From Litorimonas sp039962885 (lineage in GTDB: Bacteria; Pseudomonadota; Alphaproteobacteria; Caulobacterales; Maricaulaceae), in the NCBI GenBank assembly GCA_039962885.1, contig JBDVGI010000245.1, forward strand, positions 1 through 14,049: a stretch of 14,049 bases of DNA. Direction: 5' to 3'. The number at the start of each line of letters is the position of its first letter. Position 1 is the stretch's first letter. The position numbers were made by a program, and so were the translations under genes. Under the pieces are notes generated by a model. The model made no database searches, was not told the DNA's origin, and worked only from the letters and a program-made list of their open reading frames with translations. Of this stretch, positions 1-7,153 are shown piece by piece.

Positions 1-255
1 ATTGCCGTGATGGGCGCAAAGGGCGCAACGGAAATTCTGCACCGCAAAGATTTGGACGATGCAGAAAAAACCGCCGCGCATATTGCCGATTATGAAGAGC
101 AATTCCTAAGCCCTTTTCGCGCTGCGGAGCTTGGCTATATCGACGAGGTCATACAGCCCCATAGCACGCGGCGGCGCATCACCCGCGCCTTTGCTCTGCT
201 CAAAGATAAGCAATTAGAGACCCCGTGGAAGAAGCACGGGAACTTGCCGCTTTAA
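1..255 (+). CDS. pccB: Propionyl-CoA carboxylase beta subunit, C-terminal fragment (5' cut by window)
   Basis: This is the last 84 codons of a carboxyltransferase subunit. Its reading frame is open from base 1 and stops at TAA 253-255. The segment starts inside the conserved C-terminal carboxyltransferase core (AVMGAKGA, then a HRKD-type loop) and ends with a basic helix (STRRRITRAF) and the tail WKKHGNLPL. This layout is typical of PccB, the subunit that moves carboxyl from carboxybiotin to propionyl-CoA in the alpha6beta6 complex. The biotin-carrying partner pccA lies about 1.1 kb downstream on the same strand, which supports Pcc over other acyl-CoA carboxylases. The last nine codons recur in diverged form at 406-432. 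An ATG follows the stop directly (TAAATG), but the DNA beyond it looks like a repeat rather than a gene. The product name is secure at family level. The substrate (propionyl- versus other acyl-CoA) is inferred from the neighbours, including the methylmalonyl-CoA mutase genes in the same window. Confidence 0.9.
   Translation: MAVMGAKGATEILHRKDLDDAEKTAAHIADYEEQFLSPFRAAELGYIDEVIQPHSTRRRITRAFALLKDKQLETPWKKHGNLPL
226..252 (+). repeat. Direct repeat copy 1: 3' tail of pccB
   Basis: This stretch codes for WKKHGNLPL, the end of PccB. It matches 406-432 at 21 of 27 bases, and 19 of the first 21 bases are identical. The two mismatches in those first 21 bases are third-position, synonymous changes (AAG/AAA and CAC/CAT). 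The two copies are exactly 180 bases apart, so they lie in the same reading frame. Confidence 0.75.
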
Positions 256-405
256 ATGCTCATACCCACCCCGCATATTCGTGCATTCCAGCGAAATCTG
301 GGAGCCAACATCCTTGCTAATGGCCACAAATACCTTGGTAATATGGTGCAAACATTCGGGACACTAGGTTCCTGCTATCTCAGGAATGAACGGAATATTG
401 GGGTT
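256..405. repeat. Spacer with two inverted REP-like palindromes (possible REP doublet or MITE remnant)
   Basis: Two short hairpins of the widespread REP style lie in opposite orientation. The first, 286-303, has arms TTCCAG and CTGGGA around loop CGAAAT, with one G.U pair. The second, 369-386, has perfect arms TTCCTG and CAGGAA around CTATCT. The flank of the second (aggttcctg...caggaatgaacgg) resembles the common bacterial palindrome often mis-annotated as an FPRRRES peptide. One position differs as a swapped base pair between the two stems (CAG/CTG versus CTG/CAG), so pairing is kept. An open frame of 59 codons (256-435, ATG to TGA), in phase with pccB, runs through the spacer and ends WKKHGNLGL. 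I regard it as a by-product of repeat plus duplicated tail, though translation is not excluded. No other copy of the palindrome was noticed in the window. Confidence 0.55.
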
Positions 406-432
406 TGGAAGAAACATGGGAACTTGGGGTTG
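406..432 (+). repeat. Direct repeat copy 2: diverged pccB tail
   Basis: In the pccB frame this codes for WKKHGNLGL and is followed by TGA at 433-435. It is the second copy of 226-252. The TGA overlaps a GTG (432-434) that opens the next gene's frame, giving a 4-base GTGA overlap of the kind seen between coupled operon genes. This suggests that the downstream gene once followed a pccB 3' end directly. Confidence 0.7.
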
Positions 433-1334
433 TGAGTAGTGAGCAGCTTATTCTTTGTTATGCTCTTGTGGGGTCGATTGTTGCATTGATTAAGCCATGG
501 AGATGGTTTGCTAACTTATTCTTAGCATTGTTTTTCAAACCACTTTTCTCCGTAGGGTATTCAAGCCTAAATGATAAGGCGAGACGTCGTAAAGGCTTTA
601 TCGCGTATAGTATTCTTCACCCTACAGTGAGAAAGAGGGGGTTTTCTGCTGCGAAAGAAGAAGTTAGTGATAGTAAAAGTAAATTGGATAGACATCTTTC
701 AGGGATCTCAAAATTTGAAGAGAGCTATCCTGAATTTGTTTCTGCGGTTACAGAGGCTAGGGAGAAGAGAGGTGAGGGGTTCGAAAAGCTACGCAAGTTT
801 TTGTTCGCCATATCTTTCTTTTTGTTTTTATATTTTGTGTATTTATTTATCGAGTGGCATAATGACAGAAGAAATAATCAACATATCAAGACTTTAGAAA
901 ATACTGAGTTCATCGCCTCGAATTCAAAAATGATTGCTGATATGGTGGCTATTCGAGATATGAATTTACAACTGAAGGCTGCGGATGAGTTGTCATTAAA
1001 GGAGTTAAGGGTTGCTTCAGAGTCTTTGATTCAAAAAGTGACTTCTTTGTCTTCTGAGCTTGAGAAGCAACAAGAACAAAATTCAAATTTCTCTAAGAAG
1101 TTAGCTAAAGACCGCGTCGAGTTGCAGGAATTGGCAAGAAGGAACGAAGTTCTAGGGGAATTAAACGAAGAGCAAATTTCTGCGATTAAAGAGGTTCTTC
1201 TTGAGGAGTCCAGAGTTTCGGCGTTAATAGCAATCGCCGTGGGAGCTATGGTAACCTTTTTGCTTACATTTTTAGGACCATTGGTGAATTTAAAATTTAA
1301 AAGAATATGGAAAAGCTCTCGATTTGGAAACTAA
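432..1334 (+). CDS. Orphan membrane protein with central coiled coil, unknown function
   Basis: I do not recognise this protein of about 300 residues. Numbered from GTG 432, hydrophobic segments lie near residues 5-21 and 25-39 (both close to the N terminus), 122-141 (FLFAISFFLFLYFVYLFI) and 262-287. A basic patch (KARRRKGF) follows the second segment. Between the third and last segments, about residues 155-255 are rich in Glu, Lys, Leu and Gln with a heptad-like pattern, so a coiled coil outside or inside the membrane is likely. The frame extends upstream to TTG 405, but those first codons are the duplicated pccB tail read in another frame. GTG 432 therefore looks the better start, although no strong Shine-Dalgarno sequence precedes either. 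Codons are much more A/T-ending than in pccA or pccB, which points to acquired DNA. It could be part of a defence or envelope system, but nothing in the sequence proves a role. Confidence 0.7.
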   Translation: MSSEQLILCYALVGSIVALIKPWRWFANLFLALFFKPLFSVGYSSLNDKARRRKGFIAYSILHPTVRKRGFSAAKEEVSDSKSKLDRHLSGISKFEESYPEFVSAVTEAREKRGEGFEKLRKFLFAISFFLFLYFVYLFIEWHNDRRNNQHIKTLENTEFIASNSKMIADMVAIRDMNLQLKAADELSLKELRVASESLIQKVTSLSSELEKQQEQNSNFSKKLAKDRVELQELARRNEVLGELNEEQISAIKEVLLEESRVSALIAIAVGAMVTFLLTFLGPLVNLKFKRIWKSSRFGN

Positions 1335-1376
1335 TGAGAAAATTAACTATGGAAGACGATTGTTTTGGCCAATAAA

Positions 1377-3416
1377 ATGATAAAAAAAATACTCATAGCA
1401 AACCGCGGCGAAATTGCGTGCCGCGTTATTAAAACAGCCAAGACGCTCGGCATTAAAACCGTGGCGGTGTATTCGGACGCGGATAAAAGTGCGCTGCATG
1501 TCGAAATGGCCGACGAAGCCGTGCATATAGGCCCGCCCGCCGTGAACCAATCCTATTTGGTGATGGATAAAATCTTGGCCGCGATTGAGCAAACAGGCGC
1601 GGACGCTGTGCATCCGGGTTATGGCTTCTTGTCAGAAAATCCAGAATTTGCGAAATTATTGGCTAAGAAAAACATCACTTTCATCGGCCCCAACCCCCAC
1701 GCCATTGTGTCTATGGGTGATAAAATCACCTCTAAAAAATTGGCGCAAGAGGCGGGCGTGTCCTGCGTCCCTGGGCATATGGGCTTGATCGAAGATGCGG
1801 ATGAGGCGGTGAAAATCTCTAACAAAGTCGGCTACCCCGTGATGATTAAGGCCTCTGCGGGCGGCGGCGGGAAGGGCATGCGCATTGCCTATAATGACGA
1901 AGAGGCCCGTGAAGGTTTCGCTTCGTCCAAAAATGAAGCTGCTAACAGCTTTGGTGATGATCGCATCTTTATTGAAAAATTCGTCGAGCAACCTCGCCAT
2001 ATCGAAATCCAAATTCTGGGCGATAAACATGGCAATGTGATTTACCTCGGTGAGCGCGAATGCTCCATCCAGCGCCGCAACCAAAAGGTCATCGAAGAAG
2101 CGCCGTCTCCGTTCTTGGACGAAGCGACCCGCGCTGCGATGGGGGCTGAATCGGTCGCTCTGGCCAAGGCTGTGGATTATGACAGCGCAGGCACAGTGGA
2201 ATTCATTGTCGATAAAGACAAGAATTTCTACTTCCTTGAAATGAACACGCGCCTGCAGGTCGAACACCCTGTCACGGAATTAATTACTGGCGTCGATTTA
2301 GTCGAGCAAATGATCCGTAGCGCCAATGGCGATAAATTAAATATCGCGCAAAAGGATGTGACACTCAATGGCTGGGCGTTAGAGAGCCGTATCTATGCTG
2401 AAGATCCTTATCGTAACTTCTTGCCGTCAATTGGACGTTTAAAACGCTACCGTCCGCCAGCCGAAGCGGTGCTAGATAATGGCGCGATTGTGCGCAATGA
2501 TACGGGCGTTTATGAGGGCGGTGAAATTTCCATGTATTACGACCCGATGATTGCCAAGCTCTGTACATGGGGGCAGGATCGCGGCGTCGCGATGGCGGCG
2601 ATGAAAGACGCGCTTGATGTGTTTGAACTTGACGGAATTGGGCATAATATTCCCTTCCTCCAAGCGGTCTATGATCATGAGCGTTTTGAGCGCGGAGACA
2701 TTACCACCGCCTTTATTGCCGAAGAATATCCCGAAGGATTTGTCGGCGCAGATGTCAATCTGGGTCATACGCGTAAAATCGCGGCGGTCTGCGCGTTGAT
2801 GCATGATATATCAGAACACCGCGCCGCTGAAATCTCAGGTAGCTTACCTAACCATGAACGGCATGTGCCTGATGAATGGGCAATCGAAGTCAAATACGGC
2901 GAAGACAGCGCTGTGCATTACAGCGCGGATATTAACGGCGAAAGCGGATTACGGACCATTGTTATGAACGATGAAACGGAAAAGGCTGCGTTGGAAATGG
3001 AGGTCATCACAAATTGGCGTCCGGGGCAAATTTTGGTGCGGGCCTATATCGATAATAAGCCGTTCAACTTCAAAGCTGTGAAAACCGCGCAGGGTTATCA
3101 AGTGTTCTATCGCGGCTGTGAATTTGACATAGCGGTGCGTAGTCCGCGCGGCGCGGAGCTTGCTAAGCTTATGCCAGTCAAAGTCGCGCCCGACACCTCG
3201 AACTTATTATTATGCCCAATGCCAGGCGTGATTGTCTCTATTTTGGTCGAAGCAGGTCAAGAGGTCATGGACGGACAAGCGTTGGCTGTGGTCGAAGCGA
3301 TGAAAATGGAAAACACGCTACGGGCCGAGAAAAAAGGCGTCATCGCAAAAATCAACTGCGCGGCTGGTGATAACCTTGCCGTGGATGAAATCATTATGGA
3401 ATTTGAGGTGGGGTAA
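1377..3416 (+). CDS. pccA: Propionyl-CoA carboxylase alpha subunit (biotin carboxylase plus biotin carrier)
   Basis: PccA carboxylates its own biotin with ATP and bicarbonate and passes the carboxyl to PccB, which makes methylmalonyl-CoA. Numbering is from ATG 1377 (679 residues, the usual family length). The biotin carboxylase N domain opens with MIKKILIANRGEIACR. The ATP-grasp core holds KASAGGGGKG (158-167), RHIEIQILGD (207-216), ERECSIQRRNQK (226-237) and MNTRLQVEHPVTE (289-301). The biotin carboxylase C-terminal domain follows, then a linker/BT region of about 440-600. A C-terminal biotinyl domain carries EAMKMEN with biotin-accepting Lys643 (codon 3303-3305). A longer reading starts at TTG 1365 and adds MANK; it has a GGAAG 9 bases upstream, while ATG 1377 lacks a clear ribosome site. 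I prefer ATG because family members usually begin just before KKILIANRGE. The gene is separated from its partner pccB by an orphan gene, and another orphan follows after 2 bases. Confidence 0.95.
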   Translation: MIKKILIANRGEIACRVIKTAKTLGIKTVAVYSDADKSALHVEMADEAVHIGPPAVNQSYLVMDKILAAIEQTGADAVHPGYGFLSENPEFAKLLAKKNITFIGPNPHAIVSMGDKITSKKLAQEAGVSCVPGHMGLIEDADEAVKISNKVGYPVMIKASAGGGGKGMRIAYNDEEAREGFASSKNEAANSFGDDRIFIEKFVEQPRHIEIQILGDKHGNVIYLGERECSIQRRNQKVIEEAPSPFLDEATRAAMGAESVALAKAVDYDSAGTVEFIVDKDKNFYFLEMNTRLQVEHPVTELITGVDLVEQMIRSANGDKLNIAQKDVTLNGWALESRIYAEDPYRNFLPSIGRLKRYRPPAEAVLDNGAIVRNDTGVYEGGEISMYYDPMIAKLCTWGQDRGVAMAAMKDALDVFELDGIGHNIPFLQAVYDHERFERGDITTAFIAEEYPEGFVGADVNLGHTRKIAAVCALMHDISEHRAAEISGSLPNHERHVPDEWAIEVKYGEDSAVHYSADINGESGLRTIVMNDETEKAALEMEVITNWRPGQILVRAYIDNKPFNFKAVKTAQGYQVFYRGCEFDIAVRSPRGAELAKLMPVKVAPDTSNLLLCPMPGVIVSILVEAGQEVMDGQALAVVEAMKMENTLRAEKKGVIAKINCAAGDNLAVDEIIMEFEVG

Positions 3417-3418
3417 TT

Positions 3419-3961
3419 ATGGGTTTTAAAATCGCATGTGCAGCTGTTCCTATTGAGCAAGCCGAAGACGTCATTCAAAAACTTGACCTGAAAATGACAT
3501 CTCAAGAAGATGAATATAATGAATGCGATTATTCAGGTGGTGAGGTTGCGAATGGGTATTTTGTAATTTGGAAAAATACAAATGATATTGATTTTACTAA
3601 AAAAGAAAGAGCTGTATTTGATAATCTAAACGATTGTTTCATCATGGCCGTATCCGAGACTGTTATGTCTGGATTTGTTTGTAAAGTTTCCGACTCGAAA
3701 ATAGATTGGCAAATTACCTATATCGGGTGCGAGAGTGAAATAGAACTCGAGACTAAAGGGGTGATACCTGAGCATATACTCGAATTATACGAAACCCTGG
3801 AAAAGAAAAAAACAGATGAAGGGGGTGATGAAACTTACGAAATTTTATCCCTAACTTTTCAGCATTACACAGGGCATAAATATGACCATGAGCATGATTT
3901 CAAGTTTTCGGAATTGCAAGTTCTGAAGGGAAGAAAGTCTTGGTGGGAATTTTGGAAGTGA
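3419..3961 (+). CDS. Hypothetical acidic cytosolic protein coupled to pccA
   Basis: This 180-residue protein matches no family I can name. It has no signal peptide or membrane segment, is strongly acidic (many Asp/Glu, for example SQEDEYNE at 28-35 and DEGGDE at 133-138) and ends in an aromatic/basic tail KSWWEFWK (173-180). ATG 3419 comes 2 bases after the pccA stop. A good ribosome site (GAGGTGGGG, within the last codons of pccA) sits about 5 bases upstream, so it is probably co-transcribed and translationally coupled with pccA. Its codons are clearly more A/T-rich than those of pccA, much like the orphan upstream of pccA. This suggests a gene that arrived separately. Small acidic single-domain proteins of this kind include many immunity-like and orphan families, but that is only a resemblance in size and charge. 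Confidence 0.7.
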   Translation: MGFKIACAAVPIEQAEDVIQKLDLKMTSQEDEYNECDYSGGEVANGYFVIWKNTNDIDFTKKERAVFDNLNDCFIMAVSETVMSGFVCKVSDSKIDWQITYIGCESEIELETKGVIPEHILELYETLEKKKTDEGGDETYEILSLTFQHYTGHKYDHEHDFKFSELQVLKGRKSWWEFWK

Positions 3962-4024
3962 TGTAGCTTGTTTGTAAGACCGAAATACACTTGAGTTTTT
4001 ATCTTTGATACATATGTTGCGCGG

Positions 4025-5044
4025 ATGAAATTTGACACGCCGCATATTCCCCCCTTTACCCCGCCAATTTGGATGAGGCCTGCGATGGTGCAAACCATTT
4101 TGGCGAGCCTTAAGTTTCGGAAACGCGGGTCTGGTTCGATGGAGGGAGCGGCGCGCGAGATAATCCTTAATTGCGGTTTAGATGAGGGCACGCTTAATCA
4201 TCCGCCGCGGCCAGTACGGCTTTTGGGATCTTATTCACAAGCGCAAGATAGCCGTGCGTTGATTATATTCCTACATGGCTGGGAAGGTTCGCAAGAGAGT
4301 ACATATGTCGTGTCTTCGGCGCGGCAGTTTTTTACTAAGGGCTGCTCTGTGTTTAGGCTTAATTTTCGTGACCACGGGCCAAGCCATCATTTGAACGAAG
4401 ATATATTTTTGGCCACGCGTTTTGCTGAAGTCTTTGCGGCGATTGAGCAAATTTGTGCGCTGGAACCAGACTGCCCCGTCTATATAGCAGGGTTCTCTAT
4501 GGGAGGGAATTTTGCGCTGCGGATTGCGCGGCAAACGATAAAAACACCTATTGAAAACCTTGCGCATATATTTTCTATAAGTCCTGTTGTAGACCCGTGG
4601 CCCGCCGCGCCTTTGGTGGATCAAGGTGTGCTTATATCGCGTTATTTTTTAAAAAAACTCAAAAAATCCCTGCAAGCTAAGCAGGCAGCTTTCCCGCATC
4701 TGCATGACTTTTCACAAGAGCTGAGCATGGATACTGTTATGGAAATATCTCAAAACATTATTCCCAAATATTCGGGCATTGATAATTTGGAAGACTACTT
4801 CAATGGCTACCGTATAGAGCCGAGCGACCTTGCGGCTTGCGAAGTGCCTGTGTCAATAATTATGGCCAAAGATGATCCAATTGTGCCAGCGGCTGCGATT
4901 GATGCTTTGACATCAAGTTCGTCCTGCCATGATATTCGACTTGACTATGGCGGTCATAACGGCTTTTTCCAATCCATATCAGGGCCCACATGGTATGATG
5001 ATTATATGGGCTCTATTATATTAGATGAAAAACTGTCAGGATAA
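4025..5044 (+). CDS. Alpha/beta hydrolase of the YheT-like group (COG0429)
   Basis: This cytosolic serine hydrolase has 339 residues, the usual length for YheT/ABHD-type esterases. An N-terminal segment with a Pro-rich stretch and a QT motif (residues 9-25) precedes the fold, as in YheT proteins. The oxyanion region is FLHGWEG (82-88). RLNFRDHGPSHHLNED (111-126) matches the family's conserved strand/loop. The nucleophile elbow is GFSMGG with Ser158. The likely acid is Asp284 (AKDDPIVP) and the likely base is His311 (GGHNGF). All three catalytic residues are present, so an active enzyme is expected. The natural substrate is unknown; relatives act on short esters or lipids. The gene starts about 60 bases after the previous stop and is followed after 3 bases by the DUF1499 gene, so these two form a tight pair. 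Confidence 0.85.
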   Translation: MKFDTPHIPPFTPPIWMRPAMVQTILASLKFRKRGSGSMEGAAREIILNCGLDEGTLNHPPRPVRLLGSYSQAQDSRALIIFLHGWEGSQESTYVVSSARQFFTKGCSVFRLNFRDHGPSHHLNEDIFLATRFAEVFAAIEQICALEPDCPVYIAGFSMGGNFALRIARQTIKTPIENLAHIFSISPVVDPWPAAPLVDQGVLISRYFLKKLKKSLQAKQAAFPHLHDFSQELSMDTVMEISQNIIPKYSGIDNLEDYFNGYRIEPSDLAACEVPVSIIMAKDDPIVPAAAIDALTSSSSCHDIRLDYGGHNGFFQSISGPTWYDDYMGSIILDEKLSG

Positions 5045-5047
5045 GGT

Positions 5048-5464
5048 ATGGATAAAATTCTCTTCATTGTCGTATTTATAGCATTTGTGTTTTTCATTTT
5101 GGGCTTAGTGTCGCAAAAGGGAGAAGCCAAAGGGCTTGTTGACGGAAAACTGGCCGAGCCTGGTAACTCTCCAAATGTTGTCAGCTCCGAAGAAAATGTG
5201 CAGCCAGAACGCGCAATTTCTCCTATTTCGGGCAGTCTGTCTCAAATTAAAACGGCTATTGAAACGACGGGCGGAACAATAACAAGCGAAAGCGGCAGCT
5301 ACCTATCCGCGACTTATATGTCCAAGGTTTTTAAATTCGTTGATGATGTTGAAATTCGTAAAGAGAGCGACACTTTGTGGCATATACGCTCTAGCTCTCG
5401 TGTGGGATATTCAGACAGAGGTGTAAACCGTAAACGTGTTGAAACGATACGCGCGGCTCTATAA
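5048..5464 (+). CDS. DUF1499 domain protein with N-terminal membrane anchor
   Basis: This protein has 138 residues. A single hydrophobic helix at 4-22 (ILFIVVFIAFVFFILGL) probably anchors it in the inner membrane with the rest in the periplasm. A flexible Ser/Pro/Gly/Glu linker spans about residues 25-60. The C-terminal part, 63-138, carries the hallmarks of DUF1499: KFVDDVEIR near 95-103, the RSSSRVGYSDRG block at 114-125 and a final NRKRVETIRAAL. The domain's biochemical role is not established. The start is well supported: ATG lies 3 bases after the hydrolase stop, and AGGATAAGG just upstream acts as ribosome site. The tight spacing suggests a shared transcript, and possibly a shared process, with the hydrolase. 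Confidence 0.8.
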   Translation: MDKILFIVVFIAFVFFILGLVSQKGEAKGLVDGKLAEPGNSPNVVSSEENVQPERAISPISGSLSQIKTAIETTGGTITSESGSYLSATYMSKVFKFVDDVEIRKESDTLWHIRSSSRVGYSDRGVNRKRVETIRAAL

Positions 5465-5524
5465 AACGACTATAGATCTAAATCACGGAATGTGTTTAGG
5501 GCCGTGTTGCTATGAAAGAAAAAA

Positions 5525-6076
5525 ATGTCTGATAAAAAAATTGATCATGCTAAAATCAAATCCTTAGTGACAGAACTTCTTGTCGCATTGGGCGAAGACC
5601 CAAAGCGAGAGGGATTGATTGAAACGCCTCGGCGCATCGCTAATTTCTGGCGCGAATTTATTGAATATGAAGCAGGGAAGTTAGATACAACTTTTGCCGC
5701 GGTTAAACATAACCAGATGGTTGCCGTGACAGGTATGAAAGTTTGGTCGATGTGCGAGCATCACATGTTACCATTTTGGTGTGATATTTCTATTGCCTAT
5801 ATCGCGGATGACAAAGTTTTGGGTCTGTCGAAATTTGCACGTATCGCGCATAAGCACGCACACAAATTAACACTCCAAGAACAACTTGTTTCTGATATTG
5901 CCAATGAATTAAAAACCGTCTTAGGTACAGACGATGTAGCTGTTATGGCTAAAGGCGAGCATTTGTGTATGACTATGCGCGGGATTAAAACGCCTCACCG
6001 TATGATTAGCTCTGCTTTGTCAGGAAAGTTCCATAAAGCCGAGCAGCGAGCTGAGTTTTTCCAACTTGTGGACTAA
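5525..6076 (+). CDS. folE: GTP cyclohydrolase I
   Basis: FolE opens the imidazole ring of GTP to give 7,8-dihydroneopterin triphosphate, the first step towards folate and related pterins. The protein has 183 residues, normal for a bacterial enzyme with a short N-terminal extension. Zinc ligands are visible as Cys77 and His80 in SMCEHHMLPF and as Cys148 in HLCMTMRG. The Cys77-Cys148 spacing (71) equals that of the E. coli ligands Cys110 and Cys181. The conserved LSKFARI (101-107) and LQEQL (117-121) helices are also present. The usual basic motif farRlqvQE reads HAHKLTLQE here, a conservative variant. The start ATG 5525 has a weak GAAAG ribosome site. A six-codon frame (MKEKNV, 5512-5532) overlaps the start and is probably incidental. 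The gene ends before a strong terminator at 6196-6223, so it is likely the last gene of the plus-strand group. Confidence 0.95.
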   Translation: MSDKKIDHAKIKSLVTELLVALGEDPKREGLIETPRRIANFWREFIEYEAGKLDTTFAAVKHNQMVAVTGMKVWSMCEHHMLPFWCDISIAYIADDKVLGLSKFARIAHKHAHKLTLQEQLVSDIANELKTVLGTDDVAVMAKGEHLCMTMRGIKTPHRMISSALSGKFHKAEQRAEFFQLVD

Positions 6077-6195
6077 AACTATTATATAACTGTTGCTATG
6101 CTTTGGAACATGCCTGTTTTCTAAGGGTTATGGCGTTGCAATATGGCAAAGCTAAAGCGGTTAAAAACTTCATCTCTTATATATTCAGGCACAAA

Positions 6196-6223
6196 AAAAC
6201 AGGCCAATGATCTGGCCTGTTTT
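6196..6223. terminator. Bidirectional rho-independent terminator between folE and mscS
   Basis: The arms AAAACAGGCC (6196-6205) and GGCCTGTTTT (6214-6223) form a perfect 10-bp stem around the 8-base loop AATGATCT. A T-run follows on the plus strand, and the A-run before the stem (6193-6199) gives a T-run when read on the minus strand. It lies between two convergent genes, so one hairpin can stop both folE and mscS transcripts. Confidence 0.85.
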
Positions 6224-6254
6224 ATCTTTAGGACGGTAATGCCCTTTTATAAAT

Positions 6255-7082
6255 TTAGTCTTTATTCAAAACCATTTGCGGGTAAGGCACGCTCATACCT
6301 GCTTCGCCTAAGGCTTTCTTGATTTGCTCTGGTACGGAATAACGGACATCAAAGTAATGTTCGCCGTCCGTGAAAGGACGTACAACATATTCAACAGCAC
6401 GTTCGCTTAGCGTTTCAACTTCCACGAATGGGGCAGGGTCTTTTTTGATATGCGGGTGCGCATTTAAGACGCCCATGATGATACCGCGTGCTACATCTGA
6501 ATCATCCGAGTAAGCGACATTGAACTTCATTTCTACACCACGAACAGGGTGGTGGCTGTGATTAACAATTTGCTCACCCCAAATTTTCCCATTTGGAATA
6601 ATAATGTGTTGGTTATCAAAAGTTTGAAGGTCCGTTGTGAACAATGTGATGTCAGCGACATTCCCAAAGTTACCTGCAACATCAACGAAGTCACCGACTT
6701 TGTATGGACGGAAGATCATGAGCATGACGCCAGCCGCCATATTACTCATAGTACCTTGCAGAGCAAGACCGACGGCAAGACCAGCCGCACCTAATAAGGC
6801 AACAATAGATGTGGTTTCAACGCCAAAGCGGCCTAATACTGCGATAAAGACAAAAGCCATGATAACATAGCGCGCGATGCTGGCGAGGAATTTAAATAAT
6901 GTATCATCTAGGTGTGGGCTTTTTTTGCTCAGGCCAACAATGAGGCTTTGAACTCGCTTTGCAATCCAAAGTCCGATGATTAAAATTAAAATTGCGATGA
7001 GAACCGTTGTGGCTAAAGCAATCCCGCTACTTGTTAAGCTTTCGAGCCGGTCTGGGCTCATAAGGTCTTTCAATTTATCCAT
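6255..7082 (-). CDS. mscS: Small-conductance mechanosensitive channel, MscS family
   Basis: This is an inner-membrane homo-oligomeric channel that opens under membrane tension to release solutes during osmotic down-shock. It has 275 residues, close to E. coli MscS (286). Membrane segments lie near residues 20-42 and 64-84. The third, pore-lining helix starts near 91 and holds the Gly/Ala-rich run GAAGLAVGLALQG (98-110), followed by the family signature MIFRPYKVGDFV (122-133). The cytoplasmic beta domain includes the IIIPNGKIWG loop (160-169). The alpha/beta C domain ends at MVLNKD. The start is strong: GGAGGA (complement of 7087-7092) lies a few bases upstream of the ATG. It appears to be a single-gene unit with its own promoter in 7083-7224 and the shared terminator at 6196-6223. 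Confidence 0.92.
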   Translation of the reverse strand: MDKLKDLMSPDRLESLTSSGIALATTVLIAILILIIGLWIAKRVQSLIVGLSKKSPHLDDTLFKFLASIARYVIMAFVFIAVLGRFGVETTSIVALLGAAGLAVGLALQGTMSNMAAGVMLMIFRPYKVGDFVDVAGNFGNVADITLFTTDLQTFDNQHIIIPNGKIWGEQIVNHSHHPVRGVEMKFNVAYSDDSDVARGIIMGVLNAHPHIKKDPAPFVEVETLSERAVEYVVRPFTDGEHYFDVRYSVPEQIKKALGEAGMSVPYPQMVLNKD

Positions 7083-7153
7083 TTTTTCCTCCGAGTATTA
7101 TGAAAACTGTAATGGCGAGGATTTAGTCAAGCTAAGATGAACTTGGCTTGAAT

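Noticed and set aside
405..431. TTG 405 as the start of the orphan membrane gene
   Set aside because: These codons are the duplicated pccB tail read out of frame, and GTG 432 overlaps that tail's stop in the usual coupled manner. It remains possible.
1656..2267. 203-codon minus-strand frame inside pccA
   Set aside because: It is a shadow of pccA, which has complete family motifs in the plus frame; the antisense translation shows no domain.
5512..5532. Six-codon frame MKEKNV whose stop overlaps the folE start, as a regulatory leader peptide
   Set aside because: Short A-rich frames arise by chance, it has no clear ribosome site, and no attenuator hairpin lies between it and folE.
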